64,000 nucleotides of DNA from Hypoxylon rubiginosum (taxonomy: Eukaryota > Ascomycota > Sordariomycetes > Xylariales > Hypoxylaceae): contig CADCXA010000059.1 in NCBI GenBank assembly GCA_902806565.1, positions 558,001 to 622,000 of the forward strand, written 5' to 3'. Shown in pieces: positions 1-12,457 of the stretch. The notes beneath the pieces were generated by a model. That model saw only the letters and a program-made list of their open reading frames with translations. It did not search any database and was not told the origin of the DNA. Within the stretch, counting starts at the first letter, position 1; each line of letters begins with the position of its first letter. A program made the position numbers and the translations under genes.

Positions 1-3000
1 GCTGCGCTTCACTTGATGCCACGAAACAGACCATCAGGCAGTCTAGCTTCAGACTCGCGCGTTGATACTATTCAGCGCCATCGACACCGATATCATTAAG
101 CAGAACTGCACTGCGATATTCCTGTTGTCGTCATTTTTTTGGTTTGCATATTCTACATGATTCAGTAAACCACAAAGAAAACCAGTTGGACCTACTAGAA
201 AATTAATTGCAGGGGGTGGTTGGCACATCATTCGAGATTCGGAGCTCAGTAGTATTTTCAACGTGATAGAAGCCGTTGACACTTTCAACGCACCCTCCGA
301 GGGCAGTTGCGCCAGGCTTCTAGGTCTTCTTGCTATAGCCGAGAAGAGATTATGTCCCTCAGCATACAAAGCATGCTATGGCGCAATACAAGTTCTACAG
401 TGGATCTTCGATCAATATGTCGTCCTCCCTGGCCCGATCAGCTGCCACTGTCACGAGACCGTCCAAGCGATGAGGGTAACTAAGACGTTGTTGCACGAGC
501 TATAGACCTAACAGCTACGAACATCTTCGTATATACAAGAATGACAGACAAAGAAGCCTATCAGGCAAGGGAACTCATCGTTCGCCTCCGATACCCCTGG
601 TGGTACAAGCACCCGATACCGCTATCCTAGGGGTCACGATACCTCCTGGATAGTAAGGGCTAGGTTTGTGTGACAAGACCTAAGTCCAGTGCGAATATCC
701 ATTAAATTTTTTGATCTACTTAAACGTCAATCTCCAGAAGCATTAGTAACAATGGCTCATTAGGCTATCTTGTTGCATTGTGGGCGAAATTTATGTGTCA
801 TTGGCCGAGGGGGACGGTTCTTTCATTGAAGCTATATCCAGTTTTCTTGAGCCTTCGTGGAACCAGTGACTGTCACGGCAACGACAATCTTTGTCCCTGA
901 GCTGTTGATATATTTTTGCGGCCTTTTTCTCTATTAAAATGCACTAGGATTTTAAATAACGTCGGATATTCGACAATGGAACAATAAGATTATTTGCCAG
1001 GGGTTATTTATGACGGCGTCATATCTAAGACCGCACGAACTCAGGTATATACTCCACCCCTTATGTATATCCAGATCTAGCAGCTGTTAGGTTCATAGCT
1101 CTTCGCGCAACAACATAGTTGTCATCACATTGTTAGCCTCGTGACACCTAGATACGTACGACGTGGGCGGCGTCAACGGCGACGCTTCTTATGCATCACT
1201 CTTACGTAGAAGCAAGAAGGACGCAAGAAGGATGCTGTCATAAGAATGAGAAATCTTGTGGACCTCGCTGTCAACGCCTCGCCGCAGTCGGTCCTATGGG
1301 ATGCTTTCTACGGCAGTGTACCTTTTCAGCGAATCTAGGGCTTTGATACAGGAGTGTTCCGTGATTTTCGGGGGCTAGCCATTTCACCTAATAGAACTTG
1401 CGGTTCACGTTACCTGTGCAATAATGCCGGCATTCATCTTGGAGCCTCTGATTCCGTCTGCCGGGGTCGAAGCGCTTTTTTTGCGGGGTGCGTTTCCAGG
1501 AGTCACGCGATGTTACACCCGAAAGGGATAGCCGACGTCGATCAAAGCATTACGTGTAGGGGCTACCGGCTAATATAAATATATAGGGAACGCGTATGTC
1601 ATTCAAGAAGTACGAGCTCTTAGGCTTGAAGAAGCAGATTCCGAGCGGAATCCGGTGCGATGTTATTGCGGCTCGTTGATACATTGCGCCGCTGTGACCT
1701 AGGAGACGCCAGCCATGATGATGATAAAATTGTTTACATCCGGCTAACTACCTAGACACACAATGTATCCATTGGCACAGTGACGTACAATAGTGGCGCA
1801 TAAGACGTCTAGAGTAACCCCCGGCAAAGGGACAGAGCCAGAGTTTGGCCTGATATAAGAATTCCACCGCTGTTCCCGCTCGTGTGTATTTCACACTCTC
1901 AAGGGGTTCTTTGGAGCTTCATGTAAGTGCTATTGATAGAGGGGACTAATTTGTTATTGTGACAACTGACAAGTCAATGATTCGTGCTGTATCTAGCTTC
2001 TCTAGAATGAGAGGCAAATTTCGTTTTCAATAAACATTTTGAAACTCTCACCATTACCCCCTTTTTCCTACTCCGTTCCAGGCACACCTCGGCCTTTAAT
2101 CACCTGTGATCGTGAAGATTATGGTCAGTTTACTCTTCCCGTCTGGAATTAGGCTTATAAGTCTACTTAGGTAGAAAAAGGGGAGAACCACATATACTTT
2201 ATCTGTTAATGTTCATGGTATCTACTGTGTCTACCTATCTAGGAGGTAGGTATACATCTGCGTGAGCAGTCTGGACGCAATTTACGTGGCGTGTTCAGTG
2301 CTGCTGAAAATGGAGTTAATTCTTTCAATCTCGAGACATATCACATTCCAACGGCTTTTCTTCGATTGAGACATTTGATCGCGTTTGTCCCGAGCTCTGC
2401 AGCCTGTCTGACGCGGCTGGCTTTTGCTCACTAGCCTAGGTAGCCTAGACGATAGTAAGCTGAAGCAGGGGAGATCCGAGGTTAGGATATGATTTTTCAT
2501 CCAGATTGTTCTGAAATCCCTCTGCGCTCCGCAGAAGCCGTGAACTATCTTCTCGAGATCTACAAGAAAAGAACATGTGATTCTATGAAGCTGGTCGCAA
2601 AGAGCGTTGATGTTTGGCGACTAGGACGATAGAATCGCCACAAGGCAGAAAGGATAACCAAAACACAGCGAATATCTTTGTCTTTTCTCTTCTATGCCCT
2701 ATTCGAACATGGCCGTATATACCTACCTAGGTAGGTAATCTGGTAGTCGTAATTCGTTGGCATTGTATGTTTACAATCTACCGTATGTAGATAGAAATCA
2801 GGTGAGCGCCAAGTGTAAGGGACGCGTAGTCGAGGCACGGAGTAGAGAGCGTTTACGACCCTGGTGAGCCCCTTTCTTCTTAGATGCATCCTTCTAGGTA
2901 CGGAAGCGACCGAACCAAAGAGTGTCGACATAGCCTTTGGTAATTACTACTTGGAAAACGCTTTAAAACGGGCAAATTTGTAGAATGGAATCGTCAAACC

Positions 3001-4430
3001 TTCTGGAACTATCTCAGCTGTCGAGGCGCGTACTATCGTGGCAAACTCCAATAGGGGGCTAGCCCTAGACCCCACTGTTATGCCAAAGGAAGGTGAGTAG
3101 TAAAAGATGGAAGGGCCATGCTATCTGTGGCAGGTAGCTATTCGGGCCATCGAAACGAAGCCATCTCTATTCGCCTCCAGCTTCACACCCACCTTCCTTT
3201 CGAATTCACCTCCGCTTACCATTGTCAATCCTCCTATTAGCTGGTCTGAGTCCCATCCTGCGTCGAAGACAAGGATGATGAGAGACGAGGTGGGGCGGAT
3301 GGGTATTGGGATGGCGTAGACGCTCCTTGCCAAGCATCTCTAAGTGGATCTCAACTACCGCTCCGCATGAAGAAGATGCCCACGATAGGCTGCCGGGAGA
3401 CCCTGAGGACTCGTCATGGCAGGCATTACAACAGGGCTACGAGATAGAAGAGAAGGAAAAAAAGAATGCAAGATTGATCCAAGCGGCGCCTCGAGCCTTG
3501 TATCACGTTGGGAGCACTCTACATGCGATTGCAACTTCTTGGCGCTTCCCTAATATTGGACAGTATAGGAGAGCCGCGCGTCCAGGTTACATTAGTTATA
3601 ACGTTAGATTGGGATTTGATACTGCGACTTTGCACTTTGCTCCCGTTTGCTATGTTTTTCCTTTTGGTTTTGAGAATTACAGCTAAGTGTTACGGGGAAG
3701 CTATGCAGGATTTGGAAAGAGAATAAAAGACCCTGAGGAATCGAATCTCGTTCTATGCTAGTACGGGAATCCCATCTCTGCTGCGGAGCCGACATCTCTG
3801 CCGGGGGTTATAAATCATGTTTTCTACTATCAAGCTCTTCTTCCGATTTCCCAAATTCGGAGGTATATCTCATATCATCATGTGTAGAGCCGGCATATCG
3901 TACGAAGTTGCCAAGCTTTCGCGAATACCCTTAATAACCATGAAGATGCCAACAGCGAATGCCTCAATGATTAAAATAGACAATTGAACGCGAGCAGACG
4001 CGGTCCGATAGAAGACATCCTCTCGGGATTTTGAAGGCTGCACCGAAACCCATTTTAGATCATGTAACCCGTGGCACACGCCTCTAGAATACCACTTCCT
4101 CTTTGACATTTTTTGACGTTGGTTTTGGCTCGGCCCAGCCTTTAGCATCGCAGCGTTTTCAACCGCCATGCCTTGATTGGCTGCTGGCTACCTACCAGTT
4201 TTGGCTACCATGCCGAAGTGGGCTCGGTCCCCTGACATGATTCGACATCAGATCCCTGCGTGAATCTGTGTAGATCCCAGGGGACAACGGGAGGGGATTC
4301 CCGGGGAAGCCAATTTAGGAGGGTGCCATTAGGAACAAGGGAAGAAGAATATCGCAACTTTCTTGCGTGATAGAGAACTCTGGTTAAAACACACAGTAAT
4401 GTAGATCATATCACATATTCGATTCCAAGA
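1..4430. other. Gene-free stretch at the left edge
   Basis: I see no gene here. Open frames are all short, overlap on opposite strands and show no recognisable motif or plausible splice structure. Base composition is mixed, unlike the A+T block at the right end. The stretch holds an 18-base perfect palindrome at 2720-2737 and related imperfect copies around 2231-2253 and 2439-2456. No tRNA-like or rRNA-like sequence was recognised. Confidence 0.6.
2720..2737. repeat. Perfect 18-base palindrome, copy of a dispersed intergenic motif
   Basis: The sequence TACCTACCTAGGTAGGTA is its own reverse complement. Related forms built on ACCTAGGTAGGT recur in gene-free sequence near 2231, 5929, 6023, 8391, 8687, 8856, 9590, 11123, 31835, 44546 and 44664. 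The palindrome is seen directly; any function (protein binding site, mobile seed, cruciform) is unknown. Confidence 0.85.
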
Positions 4431-4437
4431 TATAAAG
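4431..4437 (+). promoter_or_regulatory. Probable TATA box of the intradiol dioxygenase gene
   Basis: TATAAAG lies 113 bases before the start codon at 4550. It is followed by a pyrimidine-rich stretch (about 4480-4525) typical of fungal transcription start regions. The assignment rests on motif and position only. Confidence 0.5.
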
Positions 4438-4549
4438 ATGCAGTCGTCTCTCCGCTGTCCGCACTTGGTTTTGCCTGTACTATCCACGGCTTTCGCTCTT
4501 TCTACTTTACTTCACTCTCTCTCGAGGTCTCGGGGTTCTTCCAGTCACG

Positions 4550-5893
4550 ATGGTTAACGTACGCACGATCGCTGCCTCCCTGGCGGCATCCTCCTTCATC
4601 GGAGCCGTTGTCGCTCACCCTGGCGACAGCAAGGAGGTGGTAAACCATGAGAGGCGCATGCACAAGCACGCTCAGGCCGGTGCCCGCCGCGCCATCTCCG
4701 AATGGGCTACGAGCCCTGACACCGCCGCACTAAAGGCCCGCTCTGCTGCTCGACGAGCTGCCACCGCCCAAGCTCTTCGTGAGAAGCGCGGCATTACCGA
4801 GAGTGAGTTTCTTCCCCCACGACCTCTGGTAGTGCCAGACAACTAATGCTCGGTAGAAAGCATGAAACACAAGCGAGACCAGACTGCGCTTGAGCAATAC
4901 CTGAGCATTTCCCACAACTCCTCGGAGACTGGTTACACTCTGGACACCCCCTTGGACGTCATCTTCGACTCCAACTCGACCGCTGCTCTTGTCCCTGAGG
5001 TCACCATCGGTCCCTACTGGGTTTCCGGAGAGTTTATCCGGGTAAGTCTTCCAAATTCAGATTCTTCCTCGAAATTTTAAAAATTCGGACCCCACCCCCT
5101 GTGCCCCTGAATCCCCTATCCCATCGGCGTTGGCAAAAAACTCCGCTAACTTTGAATGCCGCAGGTCGACATCACCGAGGCCCAGGCAGGTGTTCCCCTT
5201 CACCTCGACCTGCAGTTCATCGACCTCAACAGCCTCGAGGCGGTGCCCAACATGCTGATCGACATCTGGGCCTGCAACGCCACGGGCGTATACTCGGGCG
5301 TCGGCAACGGCCAGGGCAGCCTGGACGCGACCCACGGCCGCGGCGTCCAGATCACGGACGACGACGGAGTGGTAGAATTTGACACGATTTTCCCCGGTCA
5401 CTACACGGGCAGGACCCCGCACATCCACGTGATGAGCACGGAGAACGCGACGGTGCTGCCCAACAGCACGTACCTGACGGACGGCAAGCCCAACCACATC
5501 GGCCAGCTCTTCTTCGACCAGAGCCTGATCACGGCCGTCGAGCTCAACGAGCCCTACCTCTCCAACACCCAGCGCCTGACCCTCAACGAGAACGACGGCA
5601 TCGACGCCCAGCAGTCCACCGCCGAGTACGACCCCTTCGTCGACTACGTCGTCCTCGGCAGCGAGCTTCAGGACGGCATCCTCGCCTACCTCACCGTCTT
5701 CGTCGACCTCACCGCCAACCAGACCGCCCAGGCCCACGCCGCCGCCCACTACTACGAGACCGGCGGTGTTTCCTCCCCCGGCGGCGGTTTCCCCGGCGGT
5801 CCCGGCGGTCCCGGCGGTGGGTTCCCCGGTGGCCCCGGCCGCCCCCCGCCGTCCAACTCCACCTCCGTCCCCGTCCCCAGCGCTACCCCTTAG
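4550..5893 (+). CDS. Secreted intradiol ring-cleavage dioxygenase
   Basis: This is an extracellular-type fungal intradiol dioxygenase, a non-haem Fe(III) enzyme expected to open catechol-type rings between the hydroxyls. Three exons are inferred: 4550-4802, 4857-5041 and 5165-5893. The introns begin GTGAGT and GTAAGT, and the spliced product is 388 residues. A signal peptide ends near Ala22, and a basic KR-containing pro-like stretch follows. The family motif GPYWVSGE is present near residue 138. The four expected iron ligands are visible: Tyr189 (in CNATGVY), Tyr226 (in FPGHY), and His232 and His234 (in TPHIHV). As in the secreted subfamily, the loop between the second Tyr and the first His is much shorter than in bacterial protocatechuate 3,4-dioxygenase. 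The C-terminus is an odd low-complexity tail of GGFPGGPGG-type repeats, followed by Ser/Thr/Pro. No cluster partners are adjacent. Likely substrates are lignin- or plant-derived catechols (inference). Confidence 0.92.
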
Positions 5894-8800
5894 AAAAAAG
5901 CCTCCCGACCAAGAAAAACGTCGACGGAACCTAGGTATACCTTCCGGCGAACTCCTTGATGATTACCTAGTGCCTAGGGATTAGTCTTGGGATGATACGG
6001 GAAATCTTGTCGGTTGTTGGTTACCTAGGGTAATCTGTATGTACCTACATAGTCTGCCGTGTTTGTTGCGAAGTACTTATCTCTTAGATAAAAATAGACT
6101 GTCCTTACCGTAACATTGACTATCTTCCCCCGTGCCATAACTACCTGACTTGATACTGTACAGTGTATCTATTCTTTACTCTTCCGTCACCCCTTAACTT
6201 AATACCCTGGCTTTGGGGACCTGTGTACTTTCTTAGTACCTAGTCTCCTTTTATTCCCCTTGAGCACGAAGGTAGGAGATGCAGCACCTGTTAGTCCTTT
6301 TGACTATGAAGCGCCCCGGTGTGTACTTGAGGTAGACCTAACGAAACCGGGTAGCGATTTTCATTATAATTATACTTCAACGAGATAACCTACGCTGCTG
6401 CCACCGCCATATATCACCACAGGCCTACTGATAAAGGGTTGAACTGCTAGCCATAGTGCTATACCGAATTGCCATTTCCTTCTAAGTCTTCTCCAAGAAT
6501 ATCGGTGAATTGCTTTCCCTTTTATCCCCAGCGCATCGATGGTGTCCGCGTGTGGCCAGATCTGATCGCGTTCTAACCCTCCTCTTATATAAGAATGCGG
6601 CGGGCCTCTTGCACGTTTCCGCGCGGCATTTCTCCGCATATTATAGGCCACCTCGCCCAGACCCGAACGTCAAGTGCCAGCCCATTCAGCCAAGGCATGA
6701 CCGTTGGCGACCTTATAGCGAAAGACGCTAGCAAGCCACTGCGTTCCGCTTCATATTTCCGTTCTTTCGAGCTTAGGCCCCGCCAGCGCAGCCCCCCCGC
6801 GCCCACGATCAACCTTTGACTGTTATGCCTGGCTCCAAGACCATCCGTGAGTAGGGGACCAGCCACAGAAATCGACTTAAGCCTAGCGCAAACCCAGTCG
6901 TCCTTCTAGGCGCAGAAGAAGTGCGACGCAAGGACGATGAAAACAAGCGTATAGTTCCTCAAGGCCCGAATTTCCATATAAACTTACCCATATCCTGATA
7001 AAAACTATAAAGAGGATTGCTTGAGGCCGGTAGAGTGTAATCTCGCTACGGTTCGTACGTGATGGACTCGGGATTGGGGAGACATCCAACGATCATCTCT
7101 AGAGACATGGACGAGAGGGTACGACGCGTCTGTCGGCAGACAGTAGATAATGGTTTCTAGCTTTAGTCACTTCTCGGCGGTCTGATTTTTTGGCAGCTTG
7201 CTAAGGGTAGAAAAAAGGTCTTTAGGAGCCCAATCTGTTCGACGAAACGGTTGTAGTAGTCGACATATCGGCAAGGACCCTTCAGAGGAGAAAATCCTCA
7301 AGAAAGGATGATTGCAGGGCGATTCAGCGATTGGTTCTGCCCTCAAAGTAGGAATGCTAAACCCTGCTGACAGAGGCAGACCCGAGCAGGCTGTATTTCG
7401 TAGTTCTCTTTTCATCGCGACGGCCATGTTCCAAAGGTCCAAAATCATGTATTTGATTTCGGGTGATAATCGTGTAAATGAAGCTTGTGACGGACGTACG
7501 ATTATGTAGATCTTGTTCTAGAAGAGAAGAAAAGGGAGCCCAAGGGATAGTACCTAATGTCTTCCGTTGTAGTGGATAGTCATGACGTGGCCGATTTTAT
7601 CGTAGAAGTTGCAATTTCTCGGAGAATTAAACTGGCCGATTGTATATACGTAGTAAAAACCGAAGGCCTATACCACAATGCGATTATGTACCGACTACCC
7701 GCCGATAATGGAACTTCCATGGTAGTTTCGTCGCTCACAAAGCGTTAGGCACGTCAACACAGTCAGTTGAGGGGCGTGCCTGTGGGACTGATGATTCATA
7801 CTAAGATAGATAGCCTGCCGGCTTGAACAATACTTGATAGTACAATATATGAATGAAGTTATGTGTGCTTCTTTTCGGAATTCCGCGGTTCTTGTCTCTA
7901 CCCCTGGGCTATAGCTACTACCAACTGTTAGCACATATATCCCACGGACCTAGCGAGCCTATAAGATTTCTTTTCCACTATTTCATATACGGAATAGCAA
8001 CGGAGGCTGGGCTTAGTTAGTTTTCTTAGAGCGTGGTGGAATTTCAATTCGACGATCTACGGCTTTGGCAAATCACAAGTGTCTACGGTGAACAAGATGG
8101 AAATAAATCCAAGGGAGTGCACCACATACCTACTCACTAGGATGGCATGTGATATGTTAGGCAGAAAACTTGGACGCGGAATGGCCAGAGTCAGAGAATC
8201 ACGCCGCGCTCTACTATTACTCCCACATATACGAGTCACCATTCCTATCTACACCCAGAGCTACAATTGTATTAGGGCAAAAAGGCAGTTGAAAAATATT
8301 GCTACTAGAGCTCGTCACGAGGTCAGCTATGCGATTAGGTAGCAACTAAATTGTTGCGTGAAGAGCTACGAACGTAACCGCGACGGACCTAGGTATACAT
8401 AGGGTTACTCTATCTCCTAATAGACCCACGGTTCGGCCAAAGGCTAAGGTCCTAACATTGTGAATACGTTTTGCTTTTAACATCCTCCGGAGTGGCTACA
8501 AGAACTAGTCGATTGCAGGTGTATAATTTAGGTAATTTAGATATTTTACATCGATAAGGGGTATACCAACCCAAACATTGGGAACAGCCTTGATCCGTTA
8601 CGCGATGAGTGAGGGGAGGCGACTTGATCGCAAATACATACCCGAGAGACAGCCAAGAGATACCTTTGTTATAATTGGAAGTTTGCCTGCCTACCTACCT
8701 AAGGTACTAGGGCGAGGTTGGGGTGGCGCTAAAGCATCGCGAGATCTTCCCTAGGACCCTTATCTAAACTGGGGGCACCCACAATCATGATCATCTTCCA

Positions 8801-10438
8801 TGTTGGTAGTAAGTTGACGTAGCATCCGCAGGGGCTAATTCCAGCTTGCGCGTAACTACTTAGGTAGGTAGTTTATCAGAATTGCTAGTGCAAATAAAGG
8901 TTGCGAAGTTCGAAGCATGACATTACCTTGAACCTCAGGTGATTCAAAAAGATACGGCTGAAATAGTCTAAGAATCTCTTGCCTCGAGCAGGTAAGGTTT
9001 AGTGATAGGTGGTGTTTAGAGCTAACAAGACATTCTATGTGGTAAGGGGGAACACGTAGTTGTGTCGAATTGCACTAATTCTCCTAAGATCACAATATGA
9101 GTTGAGCAAGTCTAATACGGGCATCTCGGTGATATTAATGACATATCTACTAAGTTATATTAAAGAAATAGGGGCTTCTAGGTGATATACTCAGCGAATA
9201 GAGGACAGAAGCCGCCGAAGCATGTCGGCTCGTGTAGCGGAATTTCGGGGCCCACTCCGATGAGATGTTGTTGAGGTTTTTTTCTTGGCTTCCCCGTTGT
9301 GTTCCCGACGGAGTCCTCGGCGAATGAGCTAGAGGCGTAACCCCGCGGAAATAGCTAGATACAATCGGAGGGTAATGACCGGGGCTTCATCCCTCTGCTA
9401 CCCCCGGTGTGCTTATCATTGCGTCTCTGCCTGCGTTACGTTACAGCGACGTGATGGAAGAGCCTTAGCGATCTCGACACGATATGACGTCTCGTACAAT
9501 TTTTACTCGTACTCGAACTTGTACTGCAAACGAATGGTACAATTCGTGATGGCATTATGATTAAGTAGCTCATAGCAAAGTGCCTCTGAACCTAGGTAGT
9601 TGTGCTACCAACCTGCGTGTTATTTATCAGCTGCCTCGAGATTGAAGCCTCTGAATCTCGATGTTGGGGTGACCAGATGCTCAGTCAGCAAAATTGAAGT
9701 TGGACCTGGCAGCTTGGTCTCAAGGGCCGGAAGACTCGGGGGAAATGTAGACAGACGATAGAGAGCGGCATGCATCCGAGACACCTATCTTCCTGTCAAG
9801 CCAATAGGTTTCCCGGGCAGTGATCTCTAATCTCATCCTCCAACGTCGAATCCCAACTCGCCGTGGAGAGGGGGGGCCAAGGCATGCTGGCATGGCAGCG
9901 TGCTTTATTTGCTAGAGGACTTTCGTTTTCGAGCCGTTAGCTGCGATGTCATCACCATCCGTGTTACGTACTTCCGTAGCGAGCTCGACGCTGGTTGGTT
10001 CGGATGCTGTGGTGGGCCCATTTGTTTATGCATGAGACAAGACAAGCTTTTTTAAGGCGTCCAGGCGCGACAAGCTGTTTGGTCCAGGTCTGGACCGGCC
10101 TGTCGTTAGTGCAATGCTGAAATAAAAAAGGTACTATATACCGAATAGCTTCACTCGCGTGACCGGAGAAGCGCCTTGGTGATGGTGTTATACCCAGGTA
10201 TCGTGTACAACACAGCCCATATCACTTCATTTATTTTGATGCGTCAATAGTGTTAGGGCGCGGTCGAGACGGGAATAGGGTCACCTAACGTAATCAGGTT
10301 ACAGCTGAGCTCGGTTTCCAACTGTCAAGTCCCACAATGCCCCAATGGAGTTTGTATGTGTACTATGCAGACTTATGATACACCAAACCGACTGACCGTT
10401 TTGAAGCGATGATAAAGCGATGATAAATGATAAAGGTC
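5894..10438. other. Gene-free stretch after the dioxygenase
   Basis: No gene could be supported. Short open frames appear on both strands, but none has recognisable motifs, start context or splice structure. Several copies or fragments of the ACCTAGGTAGGT palindrome occur (about 5929, 6023, 8391, 8687-8706, 8856-8873 and 9590-9600). The sequence is not strongly A+T-rich. Confidence 0.55.
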
Positions 10439-10509
10439 GGGGCTGTCGGGGTTAGCAGGGGGAACAGGGAGGACAGGGGGAGCAAGCAGAGAGACAGGGG
10501 AACAGGGGG
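10439..10509 (+). repeat. G-run array with G-quadruplex potential
   Basis: Seven runs of three to five G lie on the plus strand at 10439-10442, 10448-10451, 10458-10462, 10467-10469, 10476-10480, 10497-10500 and 10505-10509. Most spacers are short, and many contain the unit CAGGGGG or ACAGGG. This exceeds the minimum pattern for an intramolecular G-quadruplex. It sits in gene-free DNA about 2 kb upstream of the RING-finger gene. Function is unknown. Confidence 0.6.
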
Positions 10510-10600
10510 TTTGAGATGCTGATCAGGATTCCCCATGCTTAAGCGGCTTTTATGTACTATTTATTATGTACGTGTATGCATTTCGAGAAGGCTTGTTTTC

Positions 10601-10662
10601 TCCATGCTCCATGTTCCATGTGTTCCATGTTCCATGCTCCGTGTCAGCGTGTCAGCGTGTCC
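10601..10662 (+). repeat. Short imperfect tandem repeats (CCATGTT and GTGTCAGC units)
   Basis: Units related to TCCATGTTCCATG repeat several times and are followed by tandem copies of GTGTCAGC. The repeat is simple sequence, and any open frame through it looks like chance. Confidence 0.6.
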
Positions 10663-12327
10663 ATCTCTGCGCTATTTCTACTGTCATTGTATCGTACATA
10701 GTAGTTTGAAATCTTGGCCTTTCTCCCGAGAACTCATCCTTAGCTCAAAGCATTCCAAGCCTTTCCACCGACATGGCCACGGATGAACACATGATTGTTG
10801 GTTCCGTGTCACTATAGTACCTTAGTCTGTGCGCCATGGATTCCACTAAAGTACCATTTCACGATAGGTACCAGTAGCCTACCTCCTAACCCAAACAGTA
10901 TTACCATAGTATGATACAATGGGTATCAGGCTAACTGCTTTAGGCATTGCGTGTATTGTATCTTTTCCTCATCCAGTAGGAGTAGGATCTGTGTCATTTT
11001 ATGTAGGCAACCTTTTCATGTAGGTACAGAAGCAGAGAAGGCAGAAGAAGATATTAACATATGATGTATGATGGATGTACCGCAGGTTGCAGGTTACAGG
11101 CTGGAGTATCTGTCGTATCACATACCTTAGGTAGGTAGTCAACTGCGAAGTCCGTCGACTGTAGAACCACAGCATATATGATGTATGTATATGTAATGTA
11201 GGATGTATGTATGTATGTATGTATGTACGGTTAGGCATGCAAGTACAACAGGAGCCAAGGTCGAATCAAAATGAGTCCTGTGGCATCTCATGCAACAAGT
11301 TATTATTGCATGGAGTCTCGCTTCCAACCAAAAGCACCAAAAGGCTTTTCCCGTCAAGGAGTCGGAGACTAGTAGTAGTACTATGTAGACTGGGCTGGCT
11401 GGTAGGACCTCAGCTGATGATGGATGATGGAGACCGAGAGACACTTTTTCCCTTTTTTCCCTTCTTCTCTTACACCCCCGTCATCTCCCATCTCTCATAT
11501 CCCATCTCCACCCCCCCAATCCCTGCCTGATATTCCCTTAACCCCCCCAGACCCCTATTGTTCTGCTTTTCCATCCCCCAATTTCCAACCCCCAAAACTT
11601 GCCAAGAACATCATTTTCATCGCTTCTTAACCTACTTCGTACACTTTTTCATTCCAGTCCAGTCCCTTCGCGTCGTCACGTTCCTGAGATATTCCTGAGA
11701 TATTGTCTCTCCTTTTTGCTGTGAAGCTATCGAACGTAATGTCTCAACGATCAATTGAATAGTAATGATTACAAGAGCATGTGTATGTCTTGGACCCCTT
11801 TTTTTATTTTATAGTTTTCTTATTGTTATTATTTGATCCTCGGGTCACTTGGCAGCTTGGAACTTGGGAACTTGGCGCTTTTTGTCATATTTTTTGACCC
11901 TTTTTCCCCGCTGCCGAGAGCAGTTTGTTATGGCGATTGATCTTCTTGGCACCAGCCGAACCCTTTTAGAGCCCCTTGGCAGCGGTCACTAACGTTGATT
12001 TTTACAGCACTCCAAACCGTCCGGAATGTTGTGTATGTCGCCAAGAAAAAGCTTCTTTTTCTTTATTTAATTCATCCCTCACTTTTTCTTGATCAAGCAT
12101 TTGCCAAGCAGGTACCGGGTTATTTAAGAAAAGCTTAATAGCCTTGGTGGTGGCTGGTTGGCTGACGGTCGATGGCTGATTGATCTAGACGGCAATGGAT
12201 TGATTGACTGGTGACGACGATGGGGATGGATGGTGGATGGTGCTTAGTTGTCTAAGTGCATCGGCAGTGCATCTAGCGGTCGCTGCATCGCTTGCATTTG
12301 TACGACGTAACATTACACCTCATACAT
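10663..12327. other. Gene-free stretch with microsatellites and pyrimidine-rich leader-like sequence
   Basis: No coding gene is supported. The stretch has an (ATGT)6 microsatellite at 11203-11226, a palindrome-motif copy at 11123-11139, and a strongly C/T-rich region at about 11438-11600. The last resembles promoter or 5' leader sequence of a highly transcribed fungal gene. It could belong to the RING-finger gene downstream, whose first exon I could not find. Confidence 0.45.
11203..11226 (+). repeat. (ATGT)6 microsatellite
   Basis: Six uninterrupted ATGT units are read directly. More degenerate copies lie just upstream around 11181-11200. Confidence 0.9.
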
Positions 12328-12357
12328 CATCGCATCGCATCGTATCGCATCGCATCG
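12328..12357 (+). repeat. (CATCG)6 pentanucleotide repeat with one variant unit
   Basis: Five CATCG units and one TATCG unit stand in tandem about 100 bases upstream of the visible start of the RING-finger gene. The variant unit is a C-to-T change. Confidence 0.85.
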
Positions 12358-12457
12358 CCATAAGTTAAAAATCCCCTTGGCTTGGCTTGGCTGCTGCAGA
12401 ACAAAAAAAAAGAATAAAAAATACTTGAATGATCAAGTTTGTTGACTCCCATACTGA

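Noticed and set aside
5057..5749. 230-codon minus-strand frame over the dioxygenase
   Set aside because: Its Val/Gly/Asp-rich composition mirrors the GC-rich codons of the real gene; no motif.
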